From: Pantoea sp. SOD02
GTDB lineage: Bacteria; Pseudomonadota; Gammaproteobacteria; Enterobacterales; Enterobacteriaceae
Assembly (NCBI RefSeq): GCF_024707505.1
Contig: NZ_CP102604.1
Coordinates: forward strand, 2,914,001 to 2,978,000
DNA: 64,000 bases
Direction: 5' to 3'
Positions 32,313 through 41,487 of this stretch are shown piece by piece. The translations under genes and the position numbers were made by a program. The notes below the pieces were generated by a model. It was not told the origin of the DNA, made no database searches, and worked only from the letters and a program-made list of their open reading frames with translations. Numbering within the stretch: position 1 is the stretch's first letter; each line of letters begins with the position of its first letter.

Positions 32313-32638
32313 CAAAAAAATCGGTCCCCAAATTCCTGGAAAGAAAATAATAGCGCAACGGGAACGCTGTCAGCAGGCCTAAACTGTGAGCCGGCCCTAA
32401 AAGCGGGGTCAACCGCTGAAAAAGACATCACCTTGTGGCAATCGGGTATTGGATAACGCAATGGCTCATCATCCGTTTTGACCGATTCCTGCTCAATCGG
32501 ATTCGTCGCACTCTTGTTGACGCATCACAAAACGGTCAAATACACACAAACGGGCATAAACAGTCATGCTAGGTTAAATCCATGTTGCGGCTATGCAACG
32601 CGCGTAGAACGCGGATTTCGCGACATCAGGCGCATTTA

Positions 32639-32654
32639 TGTGAAGTACTTCACG
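32639..32654. promoter_or_regulatory. CRP site upstream of the sugar operon
   Basis: TGTGA-AGTACT-TCACG differs from the CRP consensus TGTGA-N6-TCACA by one base, and its core GTGAAGTACTTCAC is a perfect palindrome. It lies 148 bases before the regulator start. The 489-base gap 32313-32801 shows no gene. It also contains spaced inverted repeats TTTTGACCG (32476-32484) / CGGTCAAA (32533-32540) and TGTGG/CCACA (32733-32755), possible sites for the DeoR regulator. Confidence 0.7.
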
Positions 32655-32801
32655 TAATTTTAATAACCAGACATCTCATTTACATTAAAGACAGATCCAG
32701 ATCACTCTAATCAGCTAAGGCGTTTTGGTGACTGTGGACTCGTGCGCAGCCCACACTTTCCAAATGCGCAATCCAGTAATTTATAACCATCGGAGGTTAG
32801 T

Positions 32802-33632
32802 ATGTTGCCGATTGAAAGACAGCAGCGAATTATTGACGAATTAAATGTAAATGGTCGGGTCATTGTCGCTGAATTAGTCACGTTATGTCAGGTTTCACAA
32901 GAAACCATTCGGCGTGATTTAACTCAGCTGGAGAAACGTGGTCTGTTACAACGCAGTCACGGTGGTGCGGTACCAGCAAAACGACAGGCCGCTAACATTC
33001 AGGGGAATACAAGAGGCGTTAACGAGTATGAATTATCTTTCCGCCAGAGAATAAATGAACACGTTGATGCCAAGATGGCTATTGCCAAACGCGCACTCGA
33101 TTTCATTAGCCCTGGCGATTGTATATTACTCGATAGCAGCACCACTTGCTGGTATTTAGCGCGACAGCTGCCAGATATTGAATTAACGGTATTAACCAAC
33201 TCCATCAGGATTGTGCAAACCCTTGCGGCACGCGGCAGCATCCGCACTATCTGTCTGGGGGGAGAATATTCTGACCGTTATGAAGATTTCCACGGCGTAG
33301 TCGCCGAGCAACCGCTCAGGGAATTTCAGATTAATAAGATCTTTTTTTCCTGTAGCAGTTTAGGCAATGACGGTTATTTACGCGAAGGGAACGAAAACAA
33401 CGCACATTTAAAACAGCAAATGTTATTAGCAGCGGAAAGAAAACATCTGCTGCTGGACGGAAGTAAATTCCTGCAGCCCTCATTCGCGCGTATTTGTCAT
33501 TATCGCGATGTGGACTTCCTCATTACTGACCAATTAAAAGACAAAGAGCTGGAACAAGAATTAGCGTGGAACGGCGTCAATATTATTGATTGCTCCCAGC
33601 GCAGCCATTCTATGCAGCTAATAAAAAATTAA
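32802..33632 (+). CDS. DeoR-family transcriptional regulator of the sugar operon
   Basis: A 276-residue DeoR-family regulator. The N-terminal HTH (residues 1-57) has VSQETIRRDLTQLEKRGLLQRSHGGA, a near-perfect DeoR signature (core ETIRRDLTQLEKRGLL). The sensor domain (about 90-250) has LDSSTTCWYLARQL and FFSCSSLG, the phosphosugar-binding type. CGGAGG precedes the ATG. It is followed after 12 bases by the binding protein, so it is the first gene of the operon and probably represses it and itself until a phosphorylated sugar binds. AT content is higher than in its neighbours, as is frequent for regulators gained by transfer. Confidence 0.88.
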   Translation: MLPIERQQRIIDELNVNGRVIVAELVTLCQVSQETIRRDLTQLEKRGLLQRSHGGAVPAKRQAANIQGNTRGVNEYELSFRQRINEHVDAKMAIAKRALDFISPGDCILLDSSTTCWYLARQLPDIELTVLTNSIRIVQTLAARGSIRTICLGGEYSDRYEDFHGVVAEQPLREFQINKIFFSCSSLGNDGYLREGNENNAHLKQQMLLAAERKHLLLDGSKFLQPSFARICHYRDVDFLITDQLKDKELEQELAWNGVNIIDCSQRSHSMQLIKN

Positions 33633-33644
33633 ATCGGAGTCTTT

Positions 33645-34628
33645 ATGAAAAAACATCTTATCGCCTGTTCTCTGCTCGCCCTGTTTGCCGCCTCCGGCGC
33701 GCACGCTGCTGACAAATTACGCATGGGCATCGTGGTGAAAATTGGCGGTATTCCGTGGTTCAACGCCATGGAAGCGGGTATCAAGAGTGAAGCGGCGAAA
33801 CGCGGCATTGACGCGTGGATGGTGGGCCCAACCGCGGCCGATCCGGCTTTGCAGGTGCGCGCTATCGAAGATCTGATCGCCCAGAAGGTCGACATCATTG
33901 GCGTGGTGCCGAATGACCCGAAAGTTCTGGAACCGGTGCTGAAGCGCGCCCGTGATGCCGGCATTGAAGTGATCACTCACGAATCGCCGGATCAGAAAGG
34001 CGCCAACTGGGACTTCGAACTGGTGGATGCGCCGACGCACGGCATCAACCATATGAAAGCGCTGGCGAAGTGCATGCATGAAGAGGGCAAATACGCCATG
34101 TACGTCGGCAGCCTGACCGTGCCATTGCATCAGCAGTGGACCGATGCGGCGCTGAATTACCAGAAAGAACACTATCCGAAGATGCAGATGGTCACCGACA
34201 AGTTTGGCGTCGGCGAATCGCTGGATGACTCGATCCGTACGACCAACGAACTGATGTCCAAGTACCCGGATTTGAAAGGGATTATGGCCTTTGGTTCACA
34301 AGGTCCGATTGGCGCCGGTCGTGCGGTGATGAACCGTAACAAGATGGATCAGGTTTGCGTGATTGGAGCCTTCAGTCCTGGTCAGGGCGCGTCACTGGTG
34401 CAGCGCGGCGCGATCAAAGGCGGCTACATCTGGAATCCGCAGACCGCAGGCGAAGTGTTCGTGCGCATCGCCGACATGATGCAGAAGAAAGAGCCAATCA
34501 CCGACGGAATGACCATCGAGGGTTTGGGCAAAGTGAAAGTTGACGAGGCGACCCACACCATCCTCGGTAACAACACCGAAAGCCTGGACAAAGAGAACCT
34601 GCCAAAACTGGTGAAAATGGGGCTGTAA
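33645..34628 (+). CDS. Sugar ABC transporter substrate-binding protein (LsrB/RhaS-like)
   Basis: A 327-residue periplasmic binding protein. The signal peptide is probably cut after GAHA (residue 21). The mature protein has a type I fold (Peripla_BP_4): KIGGIPWFNAMEAGIKSEA at the start, VGPTAADPALQVRAIEDLI, IGVVPNDPKVLEPVL and ITHESPD. The layout resembles autoinducer-2 binding LsrB and rhamnose/ketose binders more than RbsB or AlsB. The ligand cannot be read from the sequence. Its stop overlaps the ATPase start (TAATG). Confidence 0.88.
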   Translation: MKKHLIACSLLALFAASGAHAADKLRMGIVVKIGGIPWFNAMEAGIKSEAAKRGIDAWMVGPTAADPALQVRAIEDLIAQKVDIIGVVPNDPKVLEPVLKRARDAGIEVITHESPDQKGANWDFELVDAPTHGINHMKALAKCMHEEGKYAMYVGSLTVPLHQQWTDAALNYQKEHYPKMQMVTDKFGVGESLDDSIRTTNELMSKYPDLKGIMAFGSQGPIGAGRAVMNRNKMDQVCVIGAFSPGQGASLVQRGAIKGGYIWNPQTAGEVFVRIADMMQKKEPITDGMTIEGLGKVKVDEATHTILGNNTESLDKENLPKLVKMGL

Positions 34629-36136
34629 TGATGAAAGAGGTGATCCCACAGACGCTGATTGCGCTCGACAACCTGTCGAAAACATTTGGTGGCAACCGCG
34701 CACTGAGCGATATCTCGCTGACCTTGCTGGCTGGCGAAGTGCACTGTCTCGCTGGCACCAACGGCTGTGGCAAGAGCACCTTAATCAAAGTCATTTCCGG
34801 GGTGCATGCCCCGGATAGCGGCAGCCGCATCACGCTGGGCGAAGGCCCAAGCTTCCCGCGTCTGACCACACGTCAGGCGCGTGACTTCGGCATCCAGGTG
34901 ATCTACCAGGATCTGTCGCTGTTCCCCAATCTCAGCGTGGCGGAAAACATCGCCTTCGAGCACAACTTAAGTAGCCTGCTCGGCTGGCACCGCAAAGCCA
35001 AACTGCGTGAATCGGCGCAGCGCATTATAGATGAGCTGAAGTTTGACCTCGACCTCGATGAGAAAGTGGCATCGCTGTCGATTGCCGCCCGCCAGCAGGT
35101 GGCGATTTGCCGTGCGCTGGTCGCCGATGCGCGGCTGGTAATCATGGATGAACCAACGGCGTCGCTGACGCGTACCGAGGTAAATCAGCTGCTGCGCACC
35201 GTGCGTTACCTGAAAGACAAAAACATCTGCGTGGTGTTTGTCAGCCATCGTCTGGATGAAGTGCTGGAGATTTCGGATCGCGTGACGGTGATTCGCGACG
35301 GCCGCAAAATGGGCTGCTGGCCCGCCAAAGAGATGACGCCGCACCATCTGACCGAACTGATGACCGGCCTGAAGCTCGACTACCAGTTAAAAACGCCGAC
35401 GCGCAATGACGACCGCCTGATCCTCGAAGTCGAAAAACTGACGCGCGCCGGACAATACCACGACGTTAATTTCAAACTCTATCAGGGCGAAGTGCTGGGC
35501 CTGTGCGGCCTGCTGGGCTCTGGCCGCACCGAACTGGCGCTATCGCTGTTTGGCATGACCAAACCCGACAGCGGCAAGATCTGGCTCGACAGCAAACCGG
35601 TGCGCTTCCGTGGACACGAAGACGCGATCAAAGCCGGTATCGGCTACGTCTCTGAAGATCGCTTAACGCAGGGCTTAGTCCAGCAGCAATCTGTGGCCGA
35701 CAACATGGTGTTGCCGATCCTCGACAAACTGCAAAACCGTTTCCACCTGATTGACGAATACCGCAAGAACAAGCTGATCCTGCAGTGGATTCAGCAGCTT
35801 GGCGTGCGCGTTGCCGATCCCAATCTGGCGATCTCCACGCTCTCCGGCGGCAACCAGCAGAAAATCGTGCTGGCGAAATGGGTGCTGACCCAGCCGCGCA
35901 TCCTGATCCTCGATTCGCCCACCGTTGGCGTGGATGTCGGCGCTAAAGCCAGCATCTATCAGCTGATTCATCTGCTGGCGAAGGAAGGTTTGTCGATCAT
36001 CCTGATTTCCGACGAAGTGCCCGAGGTTTGGTACAACTGCGACCGCATCCTGCACTTCCGTGATGGCACCGTTCATGCCGAATACCAACCCGATACCGTT
36101 GAGCAACAGCAGCTGGCGGAGGTGATCAATGCCTGA
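34628..36136 (+). CDS. Sugar ABC transporter ATP-binding protein, two fused domains
   Basis: A 502-residue RbsA/LsrA-type ATPase with two nucleotide-binding domains. NBD1 has Walker A GTNGCGKST (43-51) and Walker B VIMDEPTAS (Asp174-Glu175), with a loose signature LSIAARQQVAI. NBD2 has the degenerate Walker A GLLGSGRTE (Arg for Lys, usual for this family), a good signature LSGGNQQKIVLAKW and Walker B LILDSPTVGVD, where Ser430 replaces the catalytic Glu. The second site is thus probably weak or inactive in hydrolysis. An excellent ribosome-binding site for the next gene (GGAGGTGATC) lies within its last codons; the genes overlap by eight bases. Confidence 0.92.
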   Translation: MMKEVIPQTLIALDNLSKTFGGNRALSDISLTLLAGEVHCLAGTNGCGKSTLIKVISGVHAPDSGSRITLGEGPSFPRLTTRQARDFGIQVIYQDLSLFPNLSVAENIAFEHNLSSLLGWHRKAKLRESAQRIIDELKFDLDLDEKVASLSIAARQQVAICRALVADARLVIMDEPTASLTRTEVNQLLRTVRYLKDKNICVVFVSHRLDEVLEISDRVTVIRDGRKMGCWPAKEMTPHHLTELMTGLKLDYQLKTPTRNDDRLILEVEKLTRAGQYHDVNFKLYQGEVLGLCGLLGSGRTELALSLFGMTKPDSGKIWLDSKPVRFRGHEDAIKAGIGYVSEDRLTQGLVQQQSVADNMVLPILDKLQNRFHLIDEYRKNKLILQWIQQLGVRVADPNLAISTLSGGNQQKIVLAKWVLTQPRILILDSPTVGVDVGAKASIYQLIHLLAKEGLSIILISDEVPEVWYNCDRILHFRDGTVHAEYQPDTVEQQQLAEVINA

Positions 36137-37118
36137 TTTTTCTCGTTTACGTCCGAGCTCCAGCCAGGGCTGGCTTGCCTGGGTTTTGCTGGCGTTCATC
36201 GTGTTTTTCTCTGCCGCCAGCGATCAGTTCCTGACGGTACAAAACCTGCTGGATCTGGCCGAAAGCTACGCCGTGACCGGCATCTTTGCCCTCGGCCTGT
36301 TTGTGGTGCTGGTGACCGGCGGCATCGATATCTCCTTTGCTGCGGTGGCGTCGGTGGTGCAATACCTGATCGCCTCCCTATTTGTGCAGTTCCAGTTTGA
36401 TAACGCCCTACTCAGCATTCTGCTGGCGGTGGTGTGCGGCACGCTGTTTGGCGTAATCAACGCCCTGCTGATTACCTCGCTGCGCGTGGTGTCGATCATC
36501 ATCACCATCAGCATGCAGTCGCTGCTGTTTGGTCTGCTGATGTGGGTGACCGGTGGCAAAAGCCTCTATTCGCTGCCGGATTGGTGGATCACGCTGCGCA
36601 GCGTGCTGCCGTTCAGCTGGCAAGGCAACAGCTTCCAGATTGGATTGCCGCTGGTGACCATGCTGGTGATTGCCGGACTCACCGCGCTGCTGCTGAACAA
36701 AACCAATCTCGGCCGCCAGCTGTATGCGGTGGGCGGCGATGCGGAATCAGCGCGCCGCATCGGTATTCGCGTCGGTCTTATCCACATCTTCGCCTACGGC
36801 TGGCTGGGTGCGATGGCGGCGATTGGCGGCTTAGTGCAGGTCTATCGCATGGGTGAAGTGGTGCCGAATGCGCTGGTCGGCGGCGAGCTGGATGTGCTGG
36901 CGGCCACGGTGCTGGGCGGTGCCAGCCTGATGGGCGGCAAAGGCACGGTGAGCGGCACCTTAATGGGTGTGTTCCTCATCGCCATCCTGAAGAACGGCCT
37001 CAACCTGATTGGCGTCTCCAACTACTTCATGAACATCGTGGTGGGTGGCGTGATCATGGTGGCCATCGCCGTGACTCACTACAAAAAACGTAAAGAAACT
37101 GATGTCAGTTTCGTTTAA
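36129..37118 (+). CDS. Sugar ABC transporter permease 1
   Basis: A 329-residue BPD_transp_2 family permease with about ten hydrophobic segments. The typical motif GGDAESARRIGI (about 208) precedes the cytoplasmic coupling region, and VLGGASLMGGKGTVSGTLMG (about 258) is the ribose-type permease signature. With the second permease it should form a heterodimeric channel, like LsrC-LsrD rather than the single AlsC or RbsC. It starts inside the end of the ATPase gene. Confidence 0.9.
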   Translation: MPDFSRLRPSSSQGWLAWVLLAFIVFFSAASDQFLTVQNLLDLAESYAVTGIFALGLFVVLVTGGIDISFAAVASVVQYLIASLFVQFQFDNALLSILLAVVCGTLFGVINALLITSLRVVSIIITISMQSLLFGLLMWVTGGKSLYSLPDWWITLRSVLPFSWQGNSFQIGLPLVTMLVIAGLTALLLNKTNLGRQLYAVGGDAESARRIGIRVGLIHIFAYGWLGAMAAIGGLVQVYRMGEVVPNALVGGELDVLAATVLGGASLMGGKGTVSGTLMGVFLIAILKNGLNLIGVSNYFMNIVVGGVIMVAIAVTHYKKRKETDVSFV

Positions 37119-37134
37119 CGGAAGGCGCATTCAC

Positions 37135-38184
37135 ATGAAATCACTCTCTGCTCTGCGTCCGGACGGCACCAATATCGGCCTGATGCTACTCATTGCGCTG
37201 GCGCTGGCGACCTTCACCATCATGCTGCCGGGCCGCTTTCTCACGGATTCGACCTTTATGAGCATGGCGTTTCAGCTGCCCGAACTCGGCTTGCTGACGC
37301 TGGCGATGTTTATCGCCATTCTCAGCGGCGGACTGAATCTGGCGATCATCGCCACCGCTAATCTGACGGCGCTGTTTATCGCCTGGACGCTGATGCGCGC
37401 CCTGCCCGCCGATGCGGGAACCGGCATGCAACTGCTGTGGCTGTTCATCGCAATCATCGGCGCGATGCTGATTGCGGCGCTGATTGGCGTGATAACCGGC
37501 GTGATGGTGACGCGCATCGGTGCGCACCCGATTCTGGTGACGCTGGCGACCATGATGACGCTGAACGGTATCGGCATCTGGCTGACCAAAGGTGCAGCGG
37601 TCAGCGGTATGCCGTCGGTGGTGCAGGCGCTCGGTTCTAACACGTTGCTTGGCGTTCCGCTGCCGCTGTGGGTGTTCCTGATTGCTGCCGCGCTGCTGGC
37701 GCTGTTCCTCGGCAAAACCCGCGCCGGTAAATGCATCTACATGGGCGGCAGTAACATCAACGCCACCTGGTTTAGCGGCATCAACACCCATCGCATGGTG
37801 ATTCTGGTGTACGTCATCTCCAGCCTGCTGTGCGTGTTGGCCGGACTGATCATGATGGCGCGCTTCAACTCGGCGCGTATGGGTTACGGCGATGCGTATC
37901 TGCTGCTGACGGTGCTGGCGATCATCCTTGGCGGTACCGATCCCAACGGCGGCTTTGGTCGCGTCACCGGCGTGGTGCTGGCGCTGATCGCGCTGCAAGT
38001 GCTCTCCACCGGCTTCAACCTGATGAATATCAGCCAGCACGTCAGCCTGGCGATGTGGGGCGCGGTACTGATTGTGGTGCTGGCCTTCAAACAATTCAAA
38101 ACCCGCTTTAACGAACATCGTGCCGTCAAACTCAGCAAGCTGGCTGCGGCGCTTAACCCTTTGACCGAAAAAAAGGAAGTATGA
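37135..38184 (+). CDS. Sugar ABC transporter permease 2
   Basis: A 349-residue permease of the same family as its neighbour, with FIAILSGGLNLAIIATANL (about 60) and LAIILGGTDPNGGFGRVTG (about 260). The ATG at 37135 is chosen because GGAAGG lies nine bases before it; an ATG at 37102 inside the previous gene has none. The two permeases are clearly different in sequence, so they are not a recent duplication. The stop overlaps the next gene. Confidence 0.9.
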   Translation: MKSLSALRPDGTNIGLMLLIALALATFTIMLPGRFLTDSTFMSMAFQLPELGLLTLAMFIAILSGGLNLAIIATANLTALFIAWTLMRALPADAGTGMQLLWLFIAIIGAMLIAALIGVITGVMVTRIGAHPILVTLATMMTLNGIGIWLTKGAAVSGMPSVVQALGSNTLLGVPLPLWVFLIAAALLALFLGKTRAGKCIYMGGSNINATWFSGINTHRMVILVYVISSLLCVLAGLIMMARFNSARMGYGDAYLLLTVLAIILGGTDPNGGFGRVTGVVLALIALQVLSTGFNLMNISQHVSLAMWGAVLIVVLAFKQFKTRFNEHRAVKLSKLAAALNPLTEKKEV

Positions 38185-38876
38185 TGCGTATTCAAGTCTC
38201 CCCGTCGTTGATGTGTATGAATCTGATGGAGATCAAGCACCAGCTCGCCGTGCTGGACTCCCGCGCCGACTTCCTGCATATCGACATTATGGATGGTCAC
38301 TACGTGAAAAATATCACGCTGTCGCCGTTCTTTATTGAGCAGATTCGCCCGTTTACCAAAGTGGCGCTGGATGTGCATTTGATGGTCGAGCAGCCCACCG
38401 ATTTCATTGAAGTGATTGCCAAAGCGGGTGCGGATTACATCTGCCCGCACGCCGAAACCATCAACCGCGATGCGTTCCGCGTGATCAATATGATCCGCAG
38501 CTTCGGCAAGAAAGTTGGCGTGGTGCTCAACCCCGCGACGCCGGTCTCCTTTATCCATCACTACATTCATCTGGTGGATAAGATCACCGTGATGACGGTG
38601 GATCCGGGCTACGCCGGGCAACCGTTTATTCCGGAAATGGTGCAGAAGGTACAGGAGCTGAAAGCGCTCAAGCAGGCCAACGGCTATAAATACCTGATTG
38701 AGATTGACGGTTCCTGCAACACCCGCACTTACAACACGCTGGTTGGCGCGGGCGCAGAAGTGCTGATTGTTGGCACCTCCGGTTTATTCAATATCCATGA
38801 CGATCTGGAAACCGCCTGGAATATGATGCGCGAAAGCATCGATGAGGCTCAGGGATTGGCGCAGGTATCCGCATGA
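38184..38876 (+). CDS. alsE: AlsE-like D-allulose-6-phosphate 3-epimerase (ribulose-phosphate epimerase family)
   Basis: A 230-residue TIM-barrel epimerase. Metal ligands are seen in FLHIDIMDGH (His32, Asp34), LDVHLMVEQP and IEIDGSCN. The sequence VSPSLMCMNL...DKITVMTVDPGYAGQPFIPEM is closer to E. coli AlsE (allulose 6-P to fructose 6-P) than to Rpe. Of two adjacent ATGs (38181, 38184), the second is better spaced from AAGGAA and aligns with AlsE. Substrate could instead be a pentulose phosphate. The ROK kinase overlaps it by four bases. Confidence 0.85.
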   Translation: MRIQVSPSLMCMNLMEIKHQLAVLDSRADFLHIDIMDGHYVKNITLSPFFIEQIRPFTKVALDVHLMVEQPTDFIEVIAKAGADYICPHAETINRDAFRVINMIRSFGKKVGVVLNPATPVSFIHHYIHLVDKITVMTVDPGYAGQPFIPEMVQKVQELKALKQANGYKYLIEIDGSCNTRTYNTLVGAGAEVLIVGTSGLFNIHDDLETAWNMMRESIDEAQGLAQVSA

Positions 38877-39766
38877 AAAAATGCTGGCTCGGTATCGACA
38901 TTGGCGGCACCGGCACACGTCTGCAGCTGATGGAAGCAGGCCGCGTTTGGTCGAGCTTCCGTAAAGTGCCGACGGCCAGCTGGGCGCAGCAACCTGATGC
39001 GCTTAGCGCGTTGGGCGAGTTAATCAGCGAAACGCTGGAGCAGCAGCCGGTGAGCGGTGTGATGCTCGGATTACCCGGCATTCTCAGCCGCGACCGCCAG
39101 CAGGTGATTTCGCTGCCGTTTATTCAGGCGCTGGATCAACAACCGGTTGCCGCGCTGCTCACCGAACGTCTTGGCGTGCCGGTGGCGATGGATAAAGATG
39201 TTAACCATCTGATGCTGTGGGATTTACTGCAGCTGGAGCAGCTGCCGGACAGCGCGGTGGGTTTGTATCCCGGCACCGGCATGGGCAACAGTTTGTGGAT
39301 CAACGGTCAGTTTTATCATGGTCAGCACGGTGGCGCGGGTGAGCTTGGTCATGTGCCCGTTGCCGGCAACGATCTGCCCTGCCCGTGCGGCAATCGTGGC
39401 TGTGCGGAAACCGTCACTTCTGGCCATTGGCTGAGCCGCTGGGCGAGCGCTAATGTGCCGGAGACCAATATGTCGGTGCTGTTTACCCAGCATCGTGAGC
39501 ATCCGGAGCTACAGGCTTTTGTGCAGCGCCTGGCGCAGTTGATTGCCACCGAGATGAACATTCTCGATCCGGAATACCTGATTCTCGGCGGCGGCGTGCT
39601 GGCGATGGCGGACTTCCCGCTGGCGCAGTTACGCAGCCAGATCCAGCAGCATCTTCGTCCACCCGCCACGCGCGACGGTTTGAAGATCGTGTTTAGCCAA
39701 TCCACCGATCACACCGGTTGTCGCGGTGCCTGTTTAGCCGCCGAACGTCTGTTCAGGAGTGCATGA
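38873..39766 (+). CDS. ROK-family sugar kinase (AlsK-like)
   Basis: A 297-residue ROK kinase without an N-terminal HTH, so an enzyme rather than a repressor. Phosphate-binding DIGGTGTRLQ (about 9), the ROK signature with zinc site GGAGELGHVPV ... CPCGNRGCAE (about 153-178), and ILGGGVLAM (about 238) are present. It resembles E. coli AlsK, the allose kinase, over its length. Start overlaps the epimerase stop (ATGA). Exact sugar unknown. Confidence 0.87.
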   Translation: MKKCWLGIDIGGTGTRLQLMEAGRVWSSFRKVPTASWAQQPDALSALGELISETLEQQPVSGVMLGLPGILSRDRQQVISLPFIQALDQQPVAALLTERLGVPVAMDKDVNHLMLWDLLQLEQLPDSAVGLYPGTGMGNSLWINGQFYHGQHGGAGELGHVPVAGNDLPCPCGNRGCAETVTSGHWLSRWASANVPETNMSVLFTQHREHPELQAFVQRLAQLIATEMNILDPEYLILGGGVLAMADFPLAQLRSQIQQHLRPPATRDGLKIVFSQSTDHTGCRGACLAAERLFRSA

Positions 39767-40728
39767 TGAAAGGAAAAGTGTGTGTGTTTGGCTCGTTCAA
39801 CCTCGACGTGGTCGCGGTGATGAACCGTTTTCCGATGCCGGGCGAATCGCTCACCGCCCATACCAGCATGATGGGACCGGGCGGCAAAGGCGCCAACCAG
39901 GCCACGGCCGCGCTGCGTGCCGGCGCGCGCGTGCACTATATCGGAAAGATTGGTAATGATGACTTCGGCATGTTTGCGCGTCGTCATCTGGAAAAGACCG
40001 GTTTCGATGCCATCACCTTGTTCACCTGCAAGGAGAAGCCAACCGGCAACGCGCTAATTTACGTTGCCGGTGACGATGCCGAGAACATGATTTCGGTCTA
40101 TCCCGGCGCGAACACCACGGTAACAGCCGCCGAAGTGACGCGCTGCCAACCCACCGTCGCGGCGGCCGATATTCTGCTGGTGCAGCTGGAGAATAATCTC
40201 AGCGCCATTCAGCGCATGATCGATAACGCGCGCGCTGGCGGCACCTTTGTGATTATGAATCCCGCGCCGTGGCAGAAAGTCACTGATGCGCTGCTGGCGA
40301 AAGTGGACTTGTTGACGCCGAACAGCACCGAAGCGATGCAGCTGACCGGCGTGAAGGTCACCGACTTCGCCAGCGCACAGCAAGCGGCAGAAAAGCTGCA
40401 CCGTAAAGGCGCGCGTCAGGTGATTATTACCTTGGGAGTTTCCGGCGCGTTGCTCTCAGTAGCCGAACAGCCGCCGCTGCGTATTCCGCTGTTCCCGGCG
40501 CAGCCGCTGGATACCACCGGCGCGGGCGATGCATTTAACGGCGCACTGGCGGCGCGGCTGGCTTCGGGCGATGAATTGCCGCAAGCGGCGCTGTTTGCTT
40601 CGGCCTATGCTTCGCTGTGCGTGGAACGCTCTGGAGCGGCACACTCGATGCCCTCTTACGCTGAAGCGCTGGCGCGATTGCAGGCATATCCGGAGTGTGT
40701 GCCGGAAGCGTTGGGTGAGTTGGTATAA
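39766..40728 (+). CDS. Ribokinase-like PfkB-family sugar kinase
   Basis: A 320-residue PfkB-family kinase. The N-terminal FGSFNLDVVAVMNRFPMPGE and GGKGANQATAALRAGA are of ribokinase type; the C-terminal active-site motif DTTGAGDAFNGAL carries the catalytic Asp. AGGAG lies six bases before ATG 39766 (an ATG three bases earlier is possible). It is the second sugar kinase of the same operon, an unusual redundancy that suggests two substrates or a bis-phosphorylation-like route. It is the last gene; a REP pair follows 20 bases later. Confidence 0.88.
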   Translation: MKGKVCVFGSFNLDVVAVMNRFPMPGESLTAHTSMMGPGGKGANQATAALRAGARVHYIGKIGNDDFGMFARRHLEKTGFDAITLFTCKEKPTGNALIYVAGDDAENMISVYPGANTTVTAAEVTRCQPTVAAADILLVQLENNLSAIQRMIDNARAGGTFVIMNPAPWQKVTDALLAKVDLLTPNSTEAMQLTGVKVTDFASAQQAAEKLHRKGARQVIITLGVSGALLSVAEQPPLRIPLFPAQPLDTTGAGDAFNGALAARLASGDELPQAALFASAYASLCVERSGAAHSMPSYAEALARLQAYPECVPEALGELV

Positions 40729-40748
40729 TCCTGTGCGGTAATGGACAA

Positions 40749-40803
40749 GGTCGGCATGAATGCCGCCCCTACGGGTGTTGTAGGGTCGCCATTTATGGCG
40801 ACC
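40749..40803. repeat. REP pair after the sugar operon
   Basis: A left copy GGTCGGCATGAATGCCGCCC (40749-40768) and a right copy GGTCGCCATTTATGGCGACC (40784-40803). The inner feet CTACGG and GTAG face each other. The left copy has paired changes in its stem and one mismatch. The pair lies between convergent genes. Confidence 0.85.
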
Positions 40804-40811
40804 TGGCCAAA

Positions 40812-41390
40812 TTACGGCTTCAACCACCCGGCGATTTGGGCATGCTGCAACAACATAATGGCTTTACCGTCACGAATGCGGCCATCTTTTACCATCGCCA
40901 GCGCTTCCGGGAAACTCAGCTCCAGTACGGTAATATCTTCATCCTCAACGCCACCGCCGTTGTTGGCGCGCTGCGCATCGCTGTATTGCGCGGCGAAGAA
41001 GTGGATCAATTCGGTGACGCCGCCCGGCGACATATAGACTTCGTAGAGTTTCTCCACCTTGCCCACCTGATAACCGGTCTCTTCAATCGCTTCTTTGCGA
41101 ATGCACTCTTCCGGCGAGTCGTCATCCATCAGCCCCGCGCAGGTCTCAATCAGCTCTCCGCTTTCATTGCCATTCACATAGGTGGCAATGCGGAACTGAC
41201 GCACCAGCAGAACGCTATTTTTTTCTGTGTTATACAGCAGGATGGTGGCGCCGTTACCGCGATCGTAAACTTCGCGCTTGTGACGCACGACTTCGCCATT
41301 GTTGCGGGTGAGTTCGTAGGTGAAGTTGCGCAGCACAAACCAATTTTCTGACAGCAACTTGTCTTTGATGATGTTGATCTTTAACGACAT
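40812..41390 (-). CDS. nudK: GDP-mannose pyrophosphatase NudK
   Basis: Nudix hydrolase that splits GDP-mannose to GMP and mannose 1-phosphate. The 192 residues match E. coli NudK (191). The Nudix helix is [23 protein letters not shown] (core [11 protein letters not shown], about residues 96-106). [19 protein letters not shown] and [14 protein letters not shown] are also strongly conserved. It lies downstream of ypfG in E. coli; here the sugar operon separates them. Confidence 0.96.
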   Translation of the reverse strand: MSLKINIIKDKLLSENWFVLRNFTYELTRNNGEVVRHKREVYDRGNGATILLYNTEKNSVLLVRQFRIATYVNGNESGELIETCAGLMDDDSPEECIRKEAIEETGYQVGKVEKLYEVYMSPGGVTELIHFFAAQYSDAQRANNGGGVEDEDITVLELSFPEALAMVKDGRIRDGKAIMLLQHAQIAGWLKP

Positions 41391-41487
41391 AACCGCTCCA
41401 CTGCTAAATTGAGGGAGCCTGAGATAATAGGCCGAAGCGGCGGGGAAAACTATCTGAATTGTGAGGATGGAGGAGGTATAAAAAGGA

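Noticed and set aside
37186..38118. 310-codon open frame on the - strand over the second sugar permease
   Set aside because: Extremely His/Gln/Arg rich shadow of a membrane protein gene; no start signal and no family resemblance.
38873..39766. ROK protein as a transcriptional repressor (NagC/Mlc type)
   Set aside because: It lacks the N-terminal DNA-binding extension; the kinase motifs begin at residue 7.
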